Shown in pieces: positions 45,427 to 54,264 of a stretch of 64,000 nt of DNA. This DNA is from XN24 sp047921455. GTDB taxonomy: Bacteria > Pseudomonadota > Gammaproteobacteria > Steroidobacterales > XN24. The stretch covers positions 1 through 64,000 of the forward strand of contig JBLRWC010000005.1 of the NCBI GenBank assembly GCA_047921455.1, written 5' to 3'. Made by a program: the position numbers and the translations under genes. Under the pieces are notes generated by a model. The model was not told the origin of the DNA, did not search any database, and saw nothing but the letters and a program-made list of their open reading frames with translations. Position 1 is the stretch's first letter, and every line of letters begins with the position of its first letter.

Positions 45427-45665
45427 TTTTCGTGCCTCCGCGTGCGCCCGATGGCAAGCAGCACAAGGATGGTCGTGACGCCCGCCCCGATCGCTGCTTC
45501 GGTCATGGCGACGTCCGGCGCGCCCCGGTGCTGCCAAAGCACGCACATGACGAGGCTGTAACCCGAAAAAATAATCGCTGCCGCCACCAGGTTCTTGCTG
45601 CGCGCTACCGCGAGTGCCATGGCGATCAGCAACGCAAGCATCACGAGGTCGAAAAACTCGCTCAT
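45423..45665 (-). CDS. Antiporter cluster 2 DUF4040 (MbhD-like) subunit
   Basis: This 80-residue three-helix protein is the DUF4040/MbhD-like subunit. The segments VARSKNLVAAAIIFSGYSLV and HRGAPDVAMTEAAIGAGVTT are characteristic. The ATG at 45665 overlaps the mnhG stop by 4 bases; the longer frame upstream lies inside mnhG. In Bacillus-type Mrp this segment is fused into MrpA. Confidence 0.9.
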   Translation of the reverse strand: MSEFFDLVMLALLIAMALAVARSKNLVAAAIIFSGYSLVMCVLWQHRGAPDVAMTEAAIGAGVTTILVLLAIGRTRRHEK

Positions 45666-45982
45666 TCTTTCTCTCCCGGTCCACGCCAGGGCTGCAGGCC
45701 GGTGTTGTATGCCGCGCGGGCGAGCGCGTGCCCGGATGTCGGGCTGGATAACAACACCAGCACCAGCAGGACAATGATTTTCAGGGCGTCGGCCTGCGGC
45801 GCCACGTAAATTGCCAGCGCCACCAGGATCGCGCCTGCGCCAACCGTGTCGCACTTGGTGGCGGCATGGACCCTCGAGTAGAAATCCGGCAGGCGTAGCA
45901 GGCCGAGCGTTCCGGTGAGGAAAAACAGCGCGCCCCCCACTCCGAGCAGCAGGGTCGCGACCATGACGAACGTGTCGCTCAT
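45662..45982 (-). CDS. mnhG: Antiporter cluster 2 subunit G
   Basis: This 106-residue MnhG/MrpG protein has the signature FFLTGTLGLLRLPDFYSRVH followed by AATKCDTVGAGAI, then two more helices. The ATG at 45982 gives the 4-base overlap with mnhF. The stop overlaps the DUF4040 start. Confidence 0.94.
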   Translation of the reverse strand: MSDTFVMVATLLLGVGGALFFLTGTLGLLRLPDFYSRVHAATKCDTVGAGAILVALAIYVAPQADALKIIVLLVLVLLSSPTSGHALARAAYNTGLQPWRGPGEKE

Positions 45983-46257
45983 CGTTGCCAGTCCCCCTTC
46001 AGCCGGCCGGTCTCCAGGAAGCGCGTCGCCGCGATAGTGATGCCGAAATTCAACAGGCCATACACCAGGGCGACGTCGAGCAACAGGCTGCGCTCGAAAG
46101 CGAGACCAAGCAGTACCAGGACCACCAGCACCTTGGTGCAAACGACATTCGTTGCCAGGATGCGGTCCACCACGGTGGGGCCGGCAAAGGCGCGCCACAG
46201 GCAGGCGAACGCGTTAATCAACAGGAAACTTGCCAGGCTCCAAAAAAAAACCGTCAC
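45979..46257 (-). CDS. mnhF: Antiporter cluster 2 subunit F
   Basis: This 92-residue three-helix MnhF/MrpF protein carries the diagnostic LWRAFAGPTVVDRILATNVV after helix 1 and LLDVALVYGLLNFGITIAAT in helix 3. It overlaps mnhE and mnhG by 4 bases each. Confidence 0.95.
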   Translation of the reverse strand: MTVFFWSLASFLLINAFACLWRAFAGPTVVDRILATNVVCTKVLVVLVLLGLAFERSLLLDVALVYGLLNFGITIAATRFLETGRLKGDWQR

Positions 46258-46820
46258 GCCCCTTCCCCCTGCTCGAAGACCTCGGCGACGCGTCGCTCGA
46301 GCTCACCACTAAGGATTCGTTCGACGGATTCCTCATCGAGACAGTGCACCAGGAAATCGCTGCCAGAGACGTCTACCGTCAGCGTGCCGGGCGTCAACGA
46401 GACGGAATGCGCAAACGCGATGCGCGAGACTTCGCGTTGCAGCTGCGTGCGGCAGACAAACAGGCGCGGTTCGATCGGCAGGCGCGGATTCATGACGATG
46501 AGGGCGACATGAATGGCCGAATGCAGCACCTGCAAGCTGAAGCGCGCCAGGTAGCGCAACAAGGCCAGGGACTCCCGCAGCGAAATGCCTGGCGCCTGCC
46601 CGGCCCACAGGAAGCGCGCCGACCACCAGCCCAGCAGCAACGACAGCACTGCGCCCACGGCAACATCGACCGGCGCAAGCGAGGCCGAGATCACCAGCCA
46701 GAATACAAACACGAGCGCACTGACCCCTAGCGTGTGGGGCGCCCGCACGCCGGAATTCCAGGCGCCCGGGTCCGGCGACCCGCGCGCGTCCTGCCGGACA
46801 GGTCTCCCGCTTGCTTTCAT
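46254..46820 (-). CDS. mnhE: Antiporter cluster 2 subunit E
   Basis: This 188-residue MnhE/MrpE protein is the first gene of cluster 2. Helices lie at about residues 32-48 and 50-70. The amphipathic region FSLQVLHSAIHVALIVMNPR and the cytosolic SVSLTPGTLTVDVSGSDFLV, then HCLDEES, are family features. The 136-base gap upstream, after abgT, should hold the operon promoter, but no convincing -35/-10 pair is visible. Confidence 0.93.
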   Translation of the reverse strand: MKASGRPVRQDARGSPDPGAWNSGVRAPHTLGVSALVFVFWLVISASLAPVDVAVGAVLSLLLGWWSARFLWAGQAPGISLRESLALLRYLARFSLQVLHSAIHVALIVMNPRLPIEPRLFVCRTQLQREVSRIAFAHSVSLTPGTLTVDVSGSDFLVHCLDEESVERILSGELERRVAEVFEQGEGA

Positions 46821-46956
46821 GCTCTGGGCCCTGGCGTCGCCTGCGGCCCGGCCCCGGGGTTACACCCTCCCTGGCCCGGACAATTCTCAAGCCTCAGCTT
46901 TCGTATAGTAGAGCCGGCCCGGCTCCGCCATGACGCGCGTCAAGCCGGGCGACGTT

Positions 46957-48576
46957 TCAGGGTGAAAAATAGGTCGGTGCCGCCGGTCCGACCGGCAGGC
47001 CGAGCACGAAGACCCAGAGGAAAAAGAACGCCGTCCAGCACACGATCAGCGCGACGGAATAGGGCAGCATCATGGATATCAACGTCCCGATGCCGGCCTT
47101 CGGCACGTAGCGCGCCGCAAAGGCCATGATCAAGCCGAAGTAACTCATCATCGGCGTGATGATATTGGTGGTGGAATCGCCGATGCGGTAGGCGGCCTGC
47201 ACGACCTCGGGGCTGTAACCCAGCAACATCAGCATCGGCACGAAAATCGGCGCCGTAACGGCCCACTGCGCGGAAGCCGAACCCAGCATCAGGTTGACGA
47301 GGCCGCAAATCAGGATGAAGAACACGAACACCAGCGGCCCGGTCAGGCCGATCCCGGTCAGGAAGCTGGCGCCGGTGACGGCGGTCACCGCCCCCAGGTT
47401 GGTCCAGGAGAAAAACGCGACGAACTGGGCGGCAAAGAACACCAGCACCATGTAGAGGCCCAGCGTGCTCATCGCGCCGGCCATGGCGTTGATGACGTCG
47501 CGGTCGCTGCGCATCGTGCCGACAACGGCGCCGTAGGCGATGCCGGGCACCAGGAAAAAGATGAAAATCATCGCGACGATGCCGCGCAGAAAAGGCGAAT
47601 TGGCGATTTCGCCGGTGTCCGGGTTGCGCAGCACGGCGCCTTCCGGCACCACCAGCGACGCGATCAGGCCCGCCATCAGCAAGGCGGCGATGCCGGCATT
47701 GCGCAGCGCACGTCGCTCCAGCGACGACAGGGGATCGAGTCGATGCTCGTCATCAGCGTCAAAACGCGCCTGGCTCGCATCGTACTTGCCGAGCGTCGGT
47801 TCGACGATTTTAAGACTGACCCAGCTGCCGACGATCACCACCAGGAAAGTACTGGCGATCATGAAAAACCAGTTTGCGCTGGCGTCCACCAGGTAGCCGG
47901 GGTGGATCAGTTGCGCGGCTTCCTGGGTGATGCCCGCCAGCAAGGGGTCCACGGTGCCCAGCAAAAGGTTGGCGCTGTAGCCGCCGGAGACGCCCGCGAA
48001 TGCCGCGGCCAGGCCGGCCAGGGGATGTCGGCCGAGCGAGTAGAACACCATCGCGGCCAGCGGCACGAGCACCACGTAACCCATTTCGGATGCCGTGTTC
48101 GACAGCACCCCGGCGAGCACGATGGTGACCGTGACGGTGCGCGCCTTGGCCTTCAGCACCATCGCCCGGATGACCGCAGTCAGCAAGCCAGACCGCTCCG
48201 CCACGCCGACGCCGAGCATTGCCACCAGCACCGTGCCCAGCGGCACGAAACTGGTGAAATTGGTCACCAGGTTCTGCACGATCAGGCGCAGTCCTGCCGG
48301 GTTCATCAGGCTGACGACGCGGATCATGCCGTCGGCCGCCCGTCCGGCGGCGCCCTCCGGGCGAGGATCCTCTACCGCCAGGCCAATCATCCCCAGCGCG
48401 CCGCTCATCAGCACCACGCTGAAGGCAAACAAGGCGAACAGCGTGACCGGGTGCGGCAAGGCATTGCCGAGCCACTCGACAACCCGCAGGAAGCGGGCGA
48501 TGCGGCCGGGGGCCTCCGCTTCGGCTTCGGCTTCGTCGGCCTGCGGATTTTCAGCTGGTTCCCGCTCGTCTGACAC
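46957..48576 (-). CDS. AbgT-family transporter
   Basis: This 539-residue polytopic carrier belongs to the AbgT family (p-aminobenzoyl-glutamate importer AbgT; drug-exporting YdaH and MtrF). After an acidic N-terminal tail (DEREPAENPQADEAEAEAE) come about 11-13 helices. Family segments are TSFVPLGTVLVAMLGVGVAE, SGGYSANLLLGTVDPLLAGI and the terminal RIGDSTTNIITPMMSYFGLI. Known members are cation-coupled. The GTG at 48576 is chosen since the region upstream has no membrane or family sequence; its ribosome site is weak. It precedes antiporter cluster 2 on the same strand, and a functional link through ion gradients is only inference. Confidence 0.88.
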   Translation of the reverse strand: MSDEREPAENPQADEAEAEAEAPGRIARFLRVVEWLGNALPHPVTLFALFAFSVVLMSGALGMIGLAVEDPRPEGAAGRAADGMIRVVSLMNPAGLRLIVQNLVTNFTSFVPLGTVLVAMLGVGVAERSGLLTAVIRAMVLKAKARTVTVTIVLAGVLSNTASEMGYVVLVPLAAMVFYSLGRHPLAGLAAAFAGVSGGYSANLLLGTVDPLLAGITQEAAQLIHPGYLVDASANWFFMIASTFLVVIVGSWVSLKIVEPTLGKYDASQARFDADDEHRLDPLSSLERRALRNAGIAALLMAGLIASLVVPEGAVLRNPDTGEIANSPFLRGIVAMIFIFFLVPGIAYGAVVGTMRSDRDVINAMAGAMSTLGLYMVLVFFAAQFVAFFSWTNLGAVTAVTGASFLTGIGLTGPLVFVFFILICGLVNLMLGSASAQWAVTAPIFVPMLMLLGYSPEVVQAAYRIGDSTTNIITPMMSYFGLIMAFAARYVPKAGIGTLISMMLPYSVALIVCWTAFFFLWVFVLGLPVGPAAPTYFSP

Positions 48577-48726
48577 TTGAGCCGCCCACGGAGCAAAAAG
48601 AGTGCGTATTCTAAGGGATGGGGCCGCCGTGCGCGCGCTCCCTGCCCTGCCGGGCGCCACCACGCATCCATGCGGCAGTGCGATTCGAATTATCATTGGC
48701 CCCGGACGACTACGGAGAATCATTTA

Positions 48727-49176
48727 GTGCCAGCCCTGATCGCCCTGTTGTTCGCGCTCGTTCTAGGGGCTTTTTTTGTCTCACGGCGCGTCGGCGTCAT
48801 CATGCTTGCCACCGCCTCGGTGGCGGTTGCCGGGATGTTTGCCTGGACCTGGTACGCGGGCGGCCGGCCGGAAATCCGCCGCGATGCGATTCCGGTGGCC
48901 CAGGTCGAAATCATCGACACGCGCCGGCGCGGCAACACCAGCGATTACCTGATCCGCAATCACGACGAACGCTGGACCCTGACCGCCCTTTTTACTGAAA
49001 GAGTCGCTCGCCAGGACGACGGCACGATCCTCGACCGCAAGTCTTTTCGCCACCTGGTCGAAGTGCCGCCGGGGGAGGAGCGCTGGGAGACGCTGCGGTT
49101 CTTCGGCCTCGAGATCGGCAAGGACTACGCGCTCGAGATCACCGGCACCGAGGGGTCTTACCATCCCGGGCGCTAG
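48727..49176 (+). CDS. Small two-helix membrane protein of unknown function
   Basis: This 149-residue protein begins with two transmembrane helices (residues about 2-18 and 25-42). A soluble domain of about 100 residues follows, with strands such as AVAQVEIIDTRRRGNTSDYL-type sequence and ERWETLRFFGLEIGKDYALE. The GTG at 48727 is preceded by GGAG at a 9-base spacing and starts the first helix directly. It is divergent from abgT. No family is recognised. The soluble part looks like a small beta sandwich that may face the periplasm. Confidence 0.65.
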   Translation: MPALIALLFALVLGAFFVSRRVGVIMLATASVAVAGMFAWTWYAGGRPEIRRDAIPVAQVEIIDTRRRGNTSDYLIRNHDERWTLTALFTERVARQDDGTILDRKSFRHLVEVPPGEERWETLRFFGLEIGKDYALEITGTEGSYHPGR

Positions 49177-49244
49177 GCCTGCTGCGGGCGGCAGCGTCGG
49201 CCGACCATCGCGGCCGGCGCCGCGACCAAGCTAGAATTGCGCGC

Positions 49245-49994
49245 ATGGCACGAATCATGGTCCTGAAACACGTGGCGGCCGAACCGCTTGGGCTGCTCGA
49301 CCCGATGATCCGGGCACGCGGGCACCGGATTCGCTATGTCAATTTCCACCGGCACCCGGATGCGGCACCGACGCTCGACCGGTACCAGGCGCTGGTCGTG
49401 CTCGGCGGCCCCATGCAAGTCACTGAAAAACAGCGCCATCCCCACCTGCGGACAGAGTGCCGACTGATCGAGACCGCGCTGGCACAGCGTATTCCGGTAC
49501 TCGGCATTTGTCTTGGCGCCCAGTTGCTGGCGCATGTGCTGGGCGCGCCGGTGGCACCCGCCCACCGGCCGGAAATCGGCTGGTACCCGGTCAGGCCACG
49601 CCACCCGGCCACCGCCGCCGACACCGTATTGCACCCGCTCGACGCCGAGCGCCCGGTATTCCAGTGGCACAGCTATGGCTTTGAAATCCCGGCCGGGGCG
49701 ATCCACCTGGCCGAGAGTGATGCATGCCCGGGACAGGCCATCGGGTATGACAGCATTGCCTGGGGCTTCCAGTTTCACCTCGAGCTCGACGCGGGCCTGA
49801 TCCGGCGCTGGCTGAACTCGCCCGCCTACCTCGATGACCTCAAGAATTCCGGCCTCGGGCAGACCCCGGCCGAAATTCTCGACGATACGAAGCAATTCAT
49901 GGCCGGGACGCACCGCCTCGCGGAACGTGTTTTCGGTAACTGGCTCAGCCTGGTCGGACCGGCTGCCGGGCGCCGCTTGCTGCCGTCGCGCTGA
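49245..49994 (+). CDS. Class I glutamine amidotransferase-like protein
   Basis: This 249-residue protein has the type 1 GATase fold of the GMP synthase-like subgroup. The nucleophile elbow is PVLGICLGAQLLAHVLG with C89. The rest of the triad is H178 and E180 in WGFQFHLELD, and the oxyanion region is VVLGGPMQV. Stand-alone members of this subgroup hydrolyse glutamine or related gamma-glutamyl compounds. A TAGAAT lies 8 bases before the ATG but is too close to be its own promoter -10. The ABC exporter gene follows 23 bases after the stop on the chosen start, so they may form an operon. Confidence 0.83.
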   Translation: MARIMVLKHVAAEPLGLLDPMIRARGHRIRYVNFHRHPDAAPTLDRYQALVVLGGPMQVTEKQRHPHLRTECRLIETALAQRIPVLGICLGAQLLAHVLGAPVAPAHRPEIGWYPVRPRHPATAADTVLHPLDAERPVFQWHSYGFEIPAGAIHLAESDACPGQAIGYDSIAWGFQFHLELDAGLIRRWLNSPAYLDDLKNSGLGQTPAEILDDTKQFMAGTHRLAERVFGNWLSLVGPAAGRRLLPSR

Positions 49995-50017
49995 TCTTGT
50001 CGCGCGCCTCCCGCAGC

Positions 50018-51853
50018 ATGGCCGCAGCGGCCACCCGCATGCCGGACTCGCCACGCGAGTTTCTCGGCGTTTTCCGGTTCAGCAAGCGGGCGCTGCAGCT
50101 GGTCTGGTCCACCAGTCGGGCGCTCACGGTGACCCTCGCCGTCGCGACTGTGGTCGCCGGGATCCTGCCAGCGGCCATCGCCTATGTCGGGGCCTTGATC
50201 ATCGATGCCGTGGTCGCTGCGGCGCGCCTGTACCAGGACACCGGCGAAGCGCAATTCCGCCCGGTCGTGACGCTGGTAATGATCGAGGGCGTGCTGGTGG
50301 CCGCGCTGGCCGGCATGCAGCGCATATTGTCGGCCTGCCAGTCGCTGCTGCGCGCCCAGCTCGGGCAACGGGTCAACGTCATGATCCTCGAGAAAGCGCT
50401 GCAACTCGAGCTGGCCCAGTTCGAGGATTCAGAGTTTTACGACAAGCTGACGCGCGCCCGGCGCGAAGCCTCCAGCCGTCCGCTGTCGCTGGTGACGCGC
50501 ACCTTCGGCCTCGCTCAGAATGCCGTGTCGCTGGTCAGCTACGGCGTGCTGCTGGCGCAGTTTTCAGGTTGGGCGGTGGTCATCCTGCTGCTCGCCGGGC
50601 TGCCGGCCTTTCTCGCCGAGGCCAAGTTCTCCGGCGACGCCTTCCGGCTGTTCCGCTGGCGCTCGCCGGAAACGCGCATGCAGATGTATCTCGAGACCGT
50701 ACTGGCGCGCGAGGATCATGCGAAAGAAGTACAGCTGTTCAACCTTGGACCCCGGCTGCTCGATCGCTACCGCGGGATTTTCGAGAAACTCTACCGCGAA
50801 GATCGCAACCTGACGGTGCGGCGCGACAGCTGGGGCTTTATCCTCGGATTGTTCGGCACCCTCACGCTGTACGGGGCGTACGCCTGGGTGGCATTCACCA
50901 CCATCGTCGGGCAGATCACCCTCGGCCAGATGACGATGTACATGATGCTGTTTCGCCAGGGACAGTCGGCCGTCTCGGCCAGCCTGTCGGCTATCGGCGG
51001 AATGTACGAAGACAACCTCTACCTGTCGACGCTGTACGAGTTCCTCGAGACGCCGGTGCCGGCACGGCACTCGACCGGCACGCGCGGACCGGACCCTGCC
51101 GACGGAATCCGTTTCGAGCAGGTCAGTTTCAGTTATCCGGGCACCGACGCGCCAGCGCTGTCGGGTATCGATCTGCATATCCGCCCGGGCGAGTCGCTCG
51201 CGCTGGTGGGTGAAAACGGGTCCGGCAAGACCACGTTGATCAAGTTGCTGGCGCGCCTGTACGCGCCGACCAGCGGCCGGATTCTGCTCGACGGGCGCGA
51301 TCTGCAGACCTGGGACGAAAACGCGTTACGCGAGCGAATCGGCGTCATCTTCCAGGATTTCGCTCGCTACCAGCTCAAGGTCGGCGAAAACATCGGTGCC
51401 GGCGACGTGCGGTACTTCGAGGACCAGCAGCGCTGGACGGACGCGGCCCGCCAGGGCATGGCCCTGCCGTTTGTCGAGTCGTTACCGGACGGCTTCGAAA
51501 CCCAGCTCGGCAAGTGGTTCAAACAGGGCCGCGAGCTGTCGGGTGGCCAATGGCAGAAAATCGCCTTGGCGCGCGCCTTCATGCGCTCCGGCGCCGACAT
51601 CCTGGTGCTGGACGAGCCGACCGCGGCCATGGACGCCGCCGCCGAGGCCACGATTTTTGAGCATTTCCGCGGCCTCACGCGCGACCGCATCGCGATCCTG
51701 ATTTCCCATCGCTTCTCGACGGTCAGGATGGCGGACCAGATCGTGGTCATCCAGGACGGTCGTATCATCGAGCGGGGCAGCCATGACGAGCTCATGGCGG
51801 TGGATGGGCACTATGCGCGGCTGTTTCTGCTGCAGGCGCGCGGCTATCGCTGA
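50018..51853 (+). CDS. ABC transporter, fused permease and ATPase
   Basis: This protein of about 611 residues is a half-size ABC exporter. The N-terminal membrane domain has about six helices (about residues 45-320). The nucleotide-binding domain has Walker A in LVGENGSGKTTLIKLLARLY, the signature LSGGQWQKIALARAF, Walker B in DILVLDEPTAAMDA, and the H-loop ISHRFSTVRMAD. The ATG at 50018 is chosen; an in-frame TTG at 49997 and an ATG at 50039 are alternatives. It should act as a homodimer. The substrate is unknown. Confidence 0.87.
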   Translation: MAAAATRMPDSPREFLGVFRFSKRALQLVWSTSRALTVTLAVATVVAGILPAAIAYVGALIIDAVVAAARLYQDTGEAQFRPVVTLVMIEGVLVAALAGMQRILSACQSLLRAQLGQRVNVMILEKALQLELAQFEDSEFYDKLTRARREASSRPLSLVTRTFGLAQNAVSLVSYGVLLAQFSGWAVVILLLAGLPAFLAEAKFSGDAFRLFRWRSPETRMQMYLETVLAREDHAKEVQLFNLGPRLLDRYRGIFEKLYREDRNLTVRRDSWGFILGLFGTLTLYGAYAWVAFTTIVGQITLGQMTMYMMLFRQGQSAVSASLSAIGGMYEDNLYLSTLYEFLETPVPARHSTGTRGPDPADGIRFEQVSFSYPGTDAPALSGIDLHIRPGESLALVGENGSGKTTLIKLLARLYAPTSGRILLDGRDLQTWDENALRERIGVIFQDFARYQLKVGENIGAGDVRYFEDQQRWTDAARQGMALPFVESLPDGFETQLGKWFKQGRELSGGQWQKIALARAFMRSGADILVLDEPTAAMDAAAEATIFEHFRGLTRDRIAILISHRFSTVRMADQIVVIQDGRIIERGSHDELMAVDGHYARLFLLQARGYR

Positions 51854-53169
51854 ACGGTCGCTTGCGTGGGCGGCCCGTGCATGGCGGCGTGCACCCGGTT
51901 ACGACCGGCCGACTTGGCCTGGTAGAGCGCGCGATCCGCGGCACCAAGCAATTCCCGGCGATCAAAACCCGGCTGCATGGTGGCCACCCCGGCGCTGACG
52001 GTTACCGTGGCGCCCGGCGCAAGCACGCTCCAATCAGTGGCCTCCAGCGCGGCGCGAATTTTCTCGCAGGCATCGTGCGCGGCCGCCATGTCCGCCTGCG
52101 GAAAACACAACAGGAATTCCTCGCCGCCATAACGCGCCACCAGGTCGGTATCGCGACATTGCTCCCTGAGAATCGTCGACACCGCCTTCAGTACCTGGTC
52201 CCCGGCGTCATGGGAGAAGTCGTCGTTGATGCTCTTGAAGTGATCGAGGTCCAGCAATGCCACCGCAAAGTCCCGCTGGTAACGCTCGAACTCGCCAATG
52301 CGTTCCTCGAGGTAACTGTCGGCGTGACGACGATTGTGCAGCGCGGTGAGCGGATCGAAGGTCGCGATGCGTTCCAGTTCGTGGGTCTTTTGGCGCAGCT
52401 TGCGGGTCCGCTCGGCAACCAGGATCTCGAGACGCGCGCGAATACGTGCCAGTTCCATCAAGGACAGCATGCCAAGGGTCAACACCAGCAGCACCAGTAG
52501 CACCGCGGAAAGTTCCATGCGGTTGATCATGATGGCCACCAGGATGCCGGCCAGCCCGGCGCCAGATTCGACGATAAAAGCGAAGGGGCTGAAGTCGGTG
52601 GGCACGCGCCGCTCCTCGAGCATGATGAGTATGCGCATGGCGACGTCGTTGAGGGCCTGCATGCTCAGCAGCAGCACGAGCAGGGCGGCGCCATTGCGCC
52701 ACGTCAACTCCAGCAACGGCACCGCACCGCCGAGCCACTGGTAAAGCAAACCGCACACCAGGATCATCATGACCATCAGGCCCGAGTTGTGCAGCGCTGC
52801 GATCACCACCTCGATCAATGGTTGACCCTGCCAGAGGCGGTGCCATGGGTACAGCAGTGAGGCGATGCCGTTGAGCCATGCGGCCGCCACCGGCCCGACG
52901 ACCAGGATGGCAGCCACCTGGGCAACGCGGTCGAAAGACACGTAACCAACACGCGGATGCGTGTAGCCCATGAAAATCGTGAACAGGCCGTAGGCCAGAA
53001 AGAAGGTTACCGTCCAGGCGCCATAACCCGGCGGCAGCAAGCCATAGCGCCCGATCCCGACCCAAAGCGCCGCGAGCGCCGCCAGGAACAACGCCACCGC
53101 GTAGTAAAAATCAGGCCTGCGCAGCGCCTGTGAAATCCAGCTGGTCCCTTGTTGTCGCATACCTCGCAT
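51844..53169 (-). CDS. Membrane-bound diguanylate cyclase (GGDEF)
   Basis: This 441-residue protein makes cyclic di-GMP from two GTP. About six to seven N-terminal helices (residues about 20-240) form a possible sensor, and a short coiled segment (about 240-268) leads to the GGDEF domain (about 268-430). The active-site motif is GGEEF (348-352), and the inhibitory I-site RxxD is intact (R339, D342), so product inhibition is expected. No EAL domain is present. Its last 10 bases overlap the 3' end of the convergent ABC transporter gene. It follows lrgB by 10 bases on the same strand. Confidence 0.9.
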   Translation of the reverse strand: MRGMRQQGTSWISQALRRPDFYYAVALFLAALAALWVGIGRYGLLPPGYGAWTVTFFLAYGLFTIFMGYTHPRVGYVSFDRVAQVAAILVVGPVAAAWLNGIASLLYPWHRLWQGQPLIEVVIAALHNSGLMVMMILVCGLLYQWLGGAVPLLELTWRNGAALLVLLLSMQALNDVAMRILIMLEERRVPTDFSPFAFIVESGAGLAGILVAIMINRMELSAVLLVLLVLTLGMLSLMELARIRARLEILVAERTRKLRQKTHELERIATFDPLTALHNRRHADSYLEERIGEFERYQRDFAVALLDLDHFKSINDDFSHDAGDQVLKAVSTILREQCRDTDLVARYGGEEFLLCFPQADMAAAHDACEKIRAALEATDWSVLAPGATVTVSAGVATMQPGFDRRELLGAADRALYQAKSAGRNRVHAAMHGPPTQATVQR

Positions 53170-53179
53170 ATCCTGGCCC

Positions 53180-53899
53180 TCAGCCCGCGAACCACTGCGC
53201 GACCCAGGGCAACAGGAAGGCCGTCAACAATCCGGCCATCCCCAGGCCGAGGCCGGCAAAAGCGCCGGCCCGCAAGCTGATGGTGAGTGCGTGCGCGGTG
53301 CCAAAGCCATGCGCAGCAATGCCGAGCGCGAAGCCCTGCGCGCGCTCGTCATCGATGCGCGCGAGTCGAAACAACGGCCGGGCCGCCACCGCGCCGACCG
53401 CGCCGGTGACCAGCACGATCCCCGCGGCCAGGGAGGGGATGCCGCCAACCTGCTCGGCGATACCCATGGCGATCGGCGTGGTGACGGATTTCGGCGCAAT
53501 GGACAACAATGTCTGGTCACGCGCGCCCGCCAGCCAGGCCAGGCCGACGGCGCTGGAAACCGCCACGCTCACGCCGAGCAGGCAGGCCAGCGAGAGCGGC
53601 ACGAGCAAGCGCCGGATCTGTTGCAGGTTGTCGTACAGCGGAATCGCCAGCGCAACCGTCGCCGGCCCAAGCAGGTAATGAATGAACTGCGCACCTTCGA
53701 AATAGGTGTCGTAGGACGTGCCGGTCAACAGCAGCAGCGCGATCAGGGCCACCATGGCCAATAACACCGGGTGCGCGAGCGGGTGGCCGCCCAGCTTGCC
53801 GTTGAGCCAGGTGCCGGCGACGAATATTGCCAGGGTCAGCGTGAGCCACAGCAGCGGCTCGGCCGCCAGGTAGACCCAGATCTCGCCGAGCTCAGTCAT
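53180..53899 (-). CDS. lrgB: LrgB/CidB family membrane protein
   Basis: This 239-residue protein with about six to seven helices belongs to the LrgB family. The conserved SIAPKSVTTPIAMGIAEQVG and GIAAHGFGTAHALTISLRAG segments are clear. In Staphylococcus the LrgAB and CidAB pairs affect murein hydrolase activity and lysis; in other bacteria LrgAB-type pairs have been linked to pyruvate or glycolate-type transport. The ATG at 53899 overlaps lrgA by 8 bases. Confidence 0.92.
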   Translation of the reverse strand: MTELGEIWVYLAAEPLLWLTLTLAIFVAGTWLNGKLGGHPLAHPVLLAMVALIALLLLTGTSYDTYFEGAQFIHYLLGPATVALAIPLYDNLQQIRRLLVPLSLACLLGVSVAVSSAVGLAWLAGARDQTLLSIAPKSVTTPIAMGIAEQVGGIPSLAAGIVLVTGAVGAVAARPLFRLARIDDERAQGFALGIAAHGFGTAHALTISLRAGAFAGLGLGMAGLLTAFLLPWVAQWFAG

Positions 53900-54245
53900 G
53901 ACCAGCCTCTTCCGGTACCGCGTAGCGGGCAATCACCCAGCCCACCAGTACCATGGTCAGCAAGGTGCTGCCGACGATGGCGAGCAGGATCGGAAACCAG
54001 TCCGACCGCAGGCGCGACCCGTGCGCGACCAGGCCGACGCCGGCCGGCACGAAAAACAGCGGCAAGTAAGTGAGCAGCCCGTGGCCGGCGCGCCGCAAGC
54101 CCGCTGGTATACCGCCGGCCACGACCAGTCCTAGCAGCAGGATCACCATGCCGGCAACGGGACCGGGAATCGGGACACCGAGCAGCCGCACCAGCGTCTC
54201 GCCGGCGAGCTGACACAGGAAGATCAGTGTCAGTCCTTGCAGCAT
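53892..54245 (-). CDS. lrgA: LrgA/CidA family membrane protein
   Basis: This 117-residue protein has four helices and is holin-like. The family segment IPGPVAGMVILLLGLVVAGG and LPLFFVPAGVGLVAHGSRL are typical. It starts only 19 bases after the rho stop codon on the same strand and overlaps lrgB by 8 bases, so it could be read by transcripts from the trxA-rho region. Confidence 0.92.
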   Translation of the reverse strand: MLQGLTLIFLCQLAGETLVRLLGVPIPGPVAGMVILLLGLVVAGGIPAGLRRAGHGLLTYLPLFFVPAGVGLVAHGSRLRSDWFPILLAIVGSTLLTMVLVGWVIARYAVPEEAGHD

Positions 54246-54264
54246 CCCGAATGGAGTCAGGCGT

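Noticed and set aside
27648..46820. A respiratory complex I (nuo) operon or a membrane-bound hydrogenase
   Set aside because: Only membrane antiporter-type subunits are present. No NuoB, C, D, E, F, G, H or I and no hydrogenase large or small subunit was found.
46912..46926. A palindromic GAGCCG/CGGCTC hairpin between abgT and cluster 2
   Set aside because: The stem is only 6 bp with a 3-base loop and no T-run on either strand, so it is not a convincing terminator.
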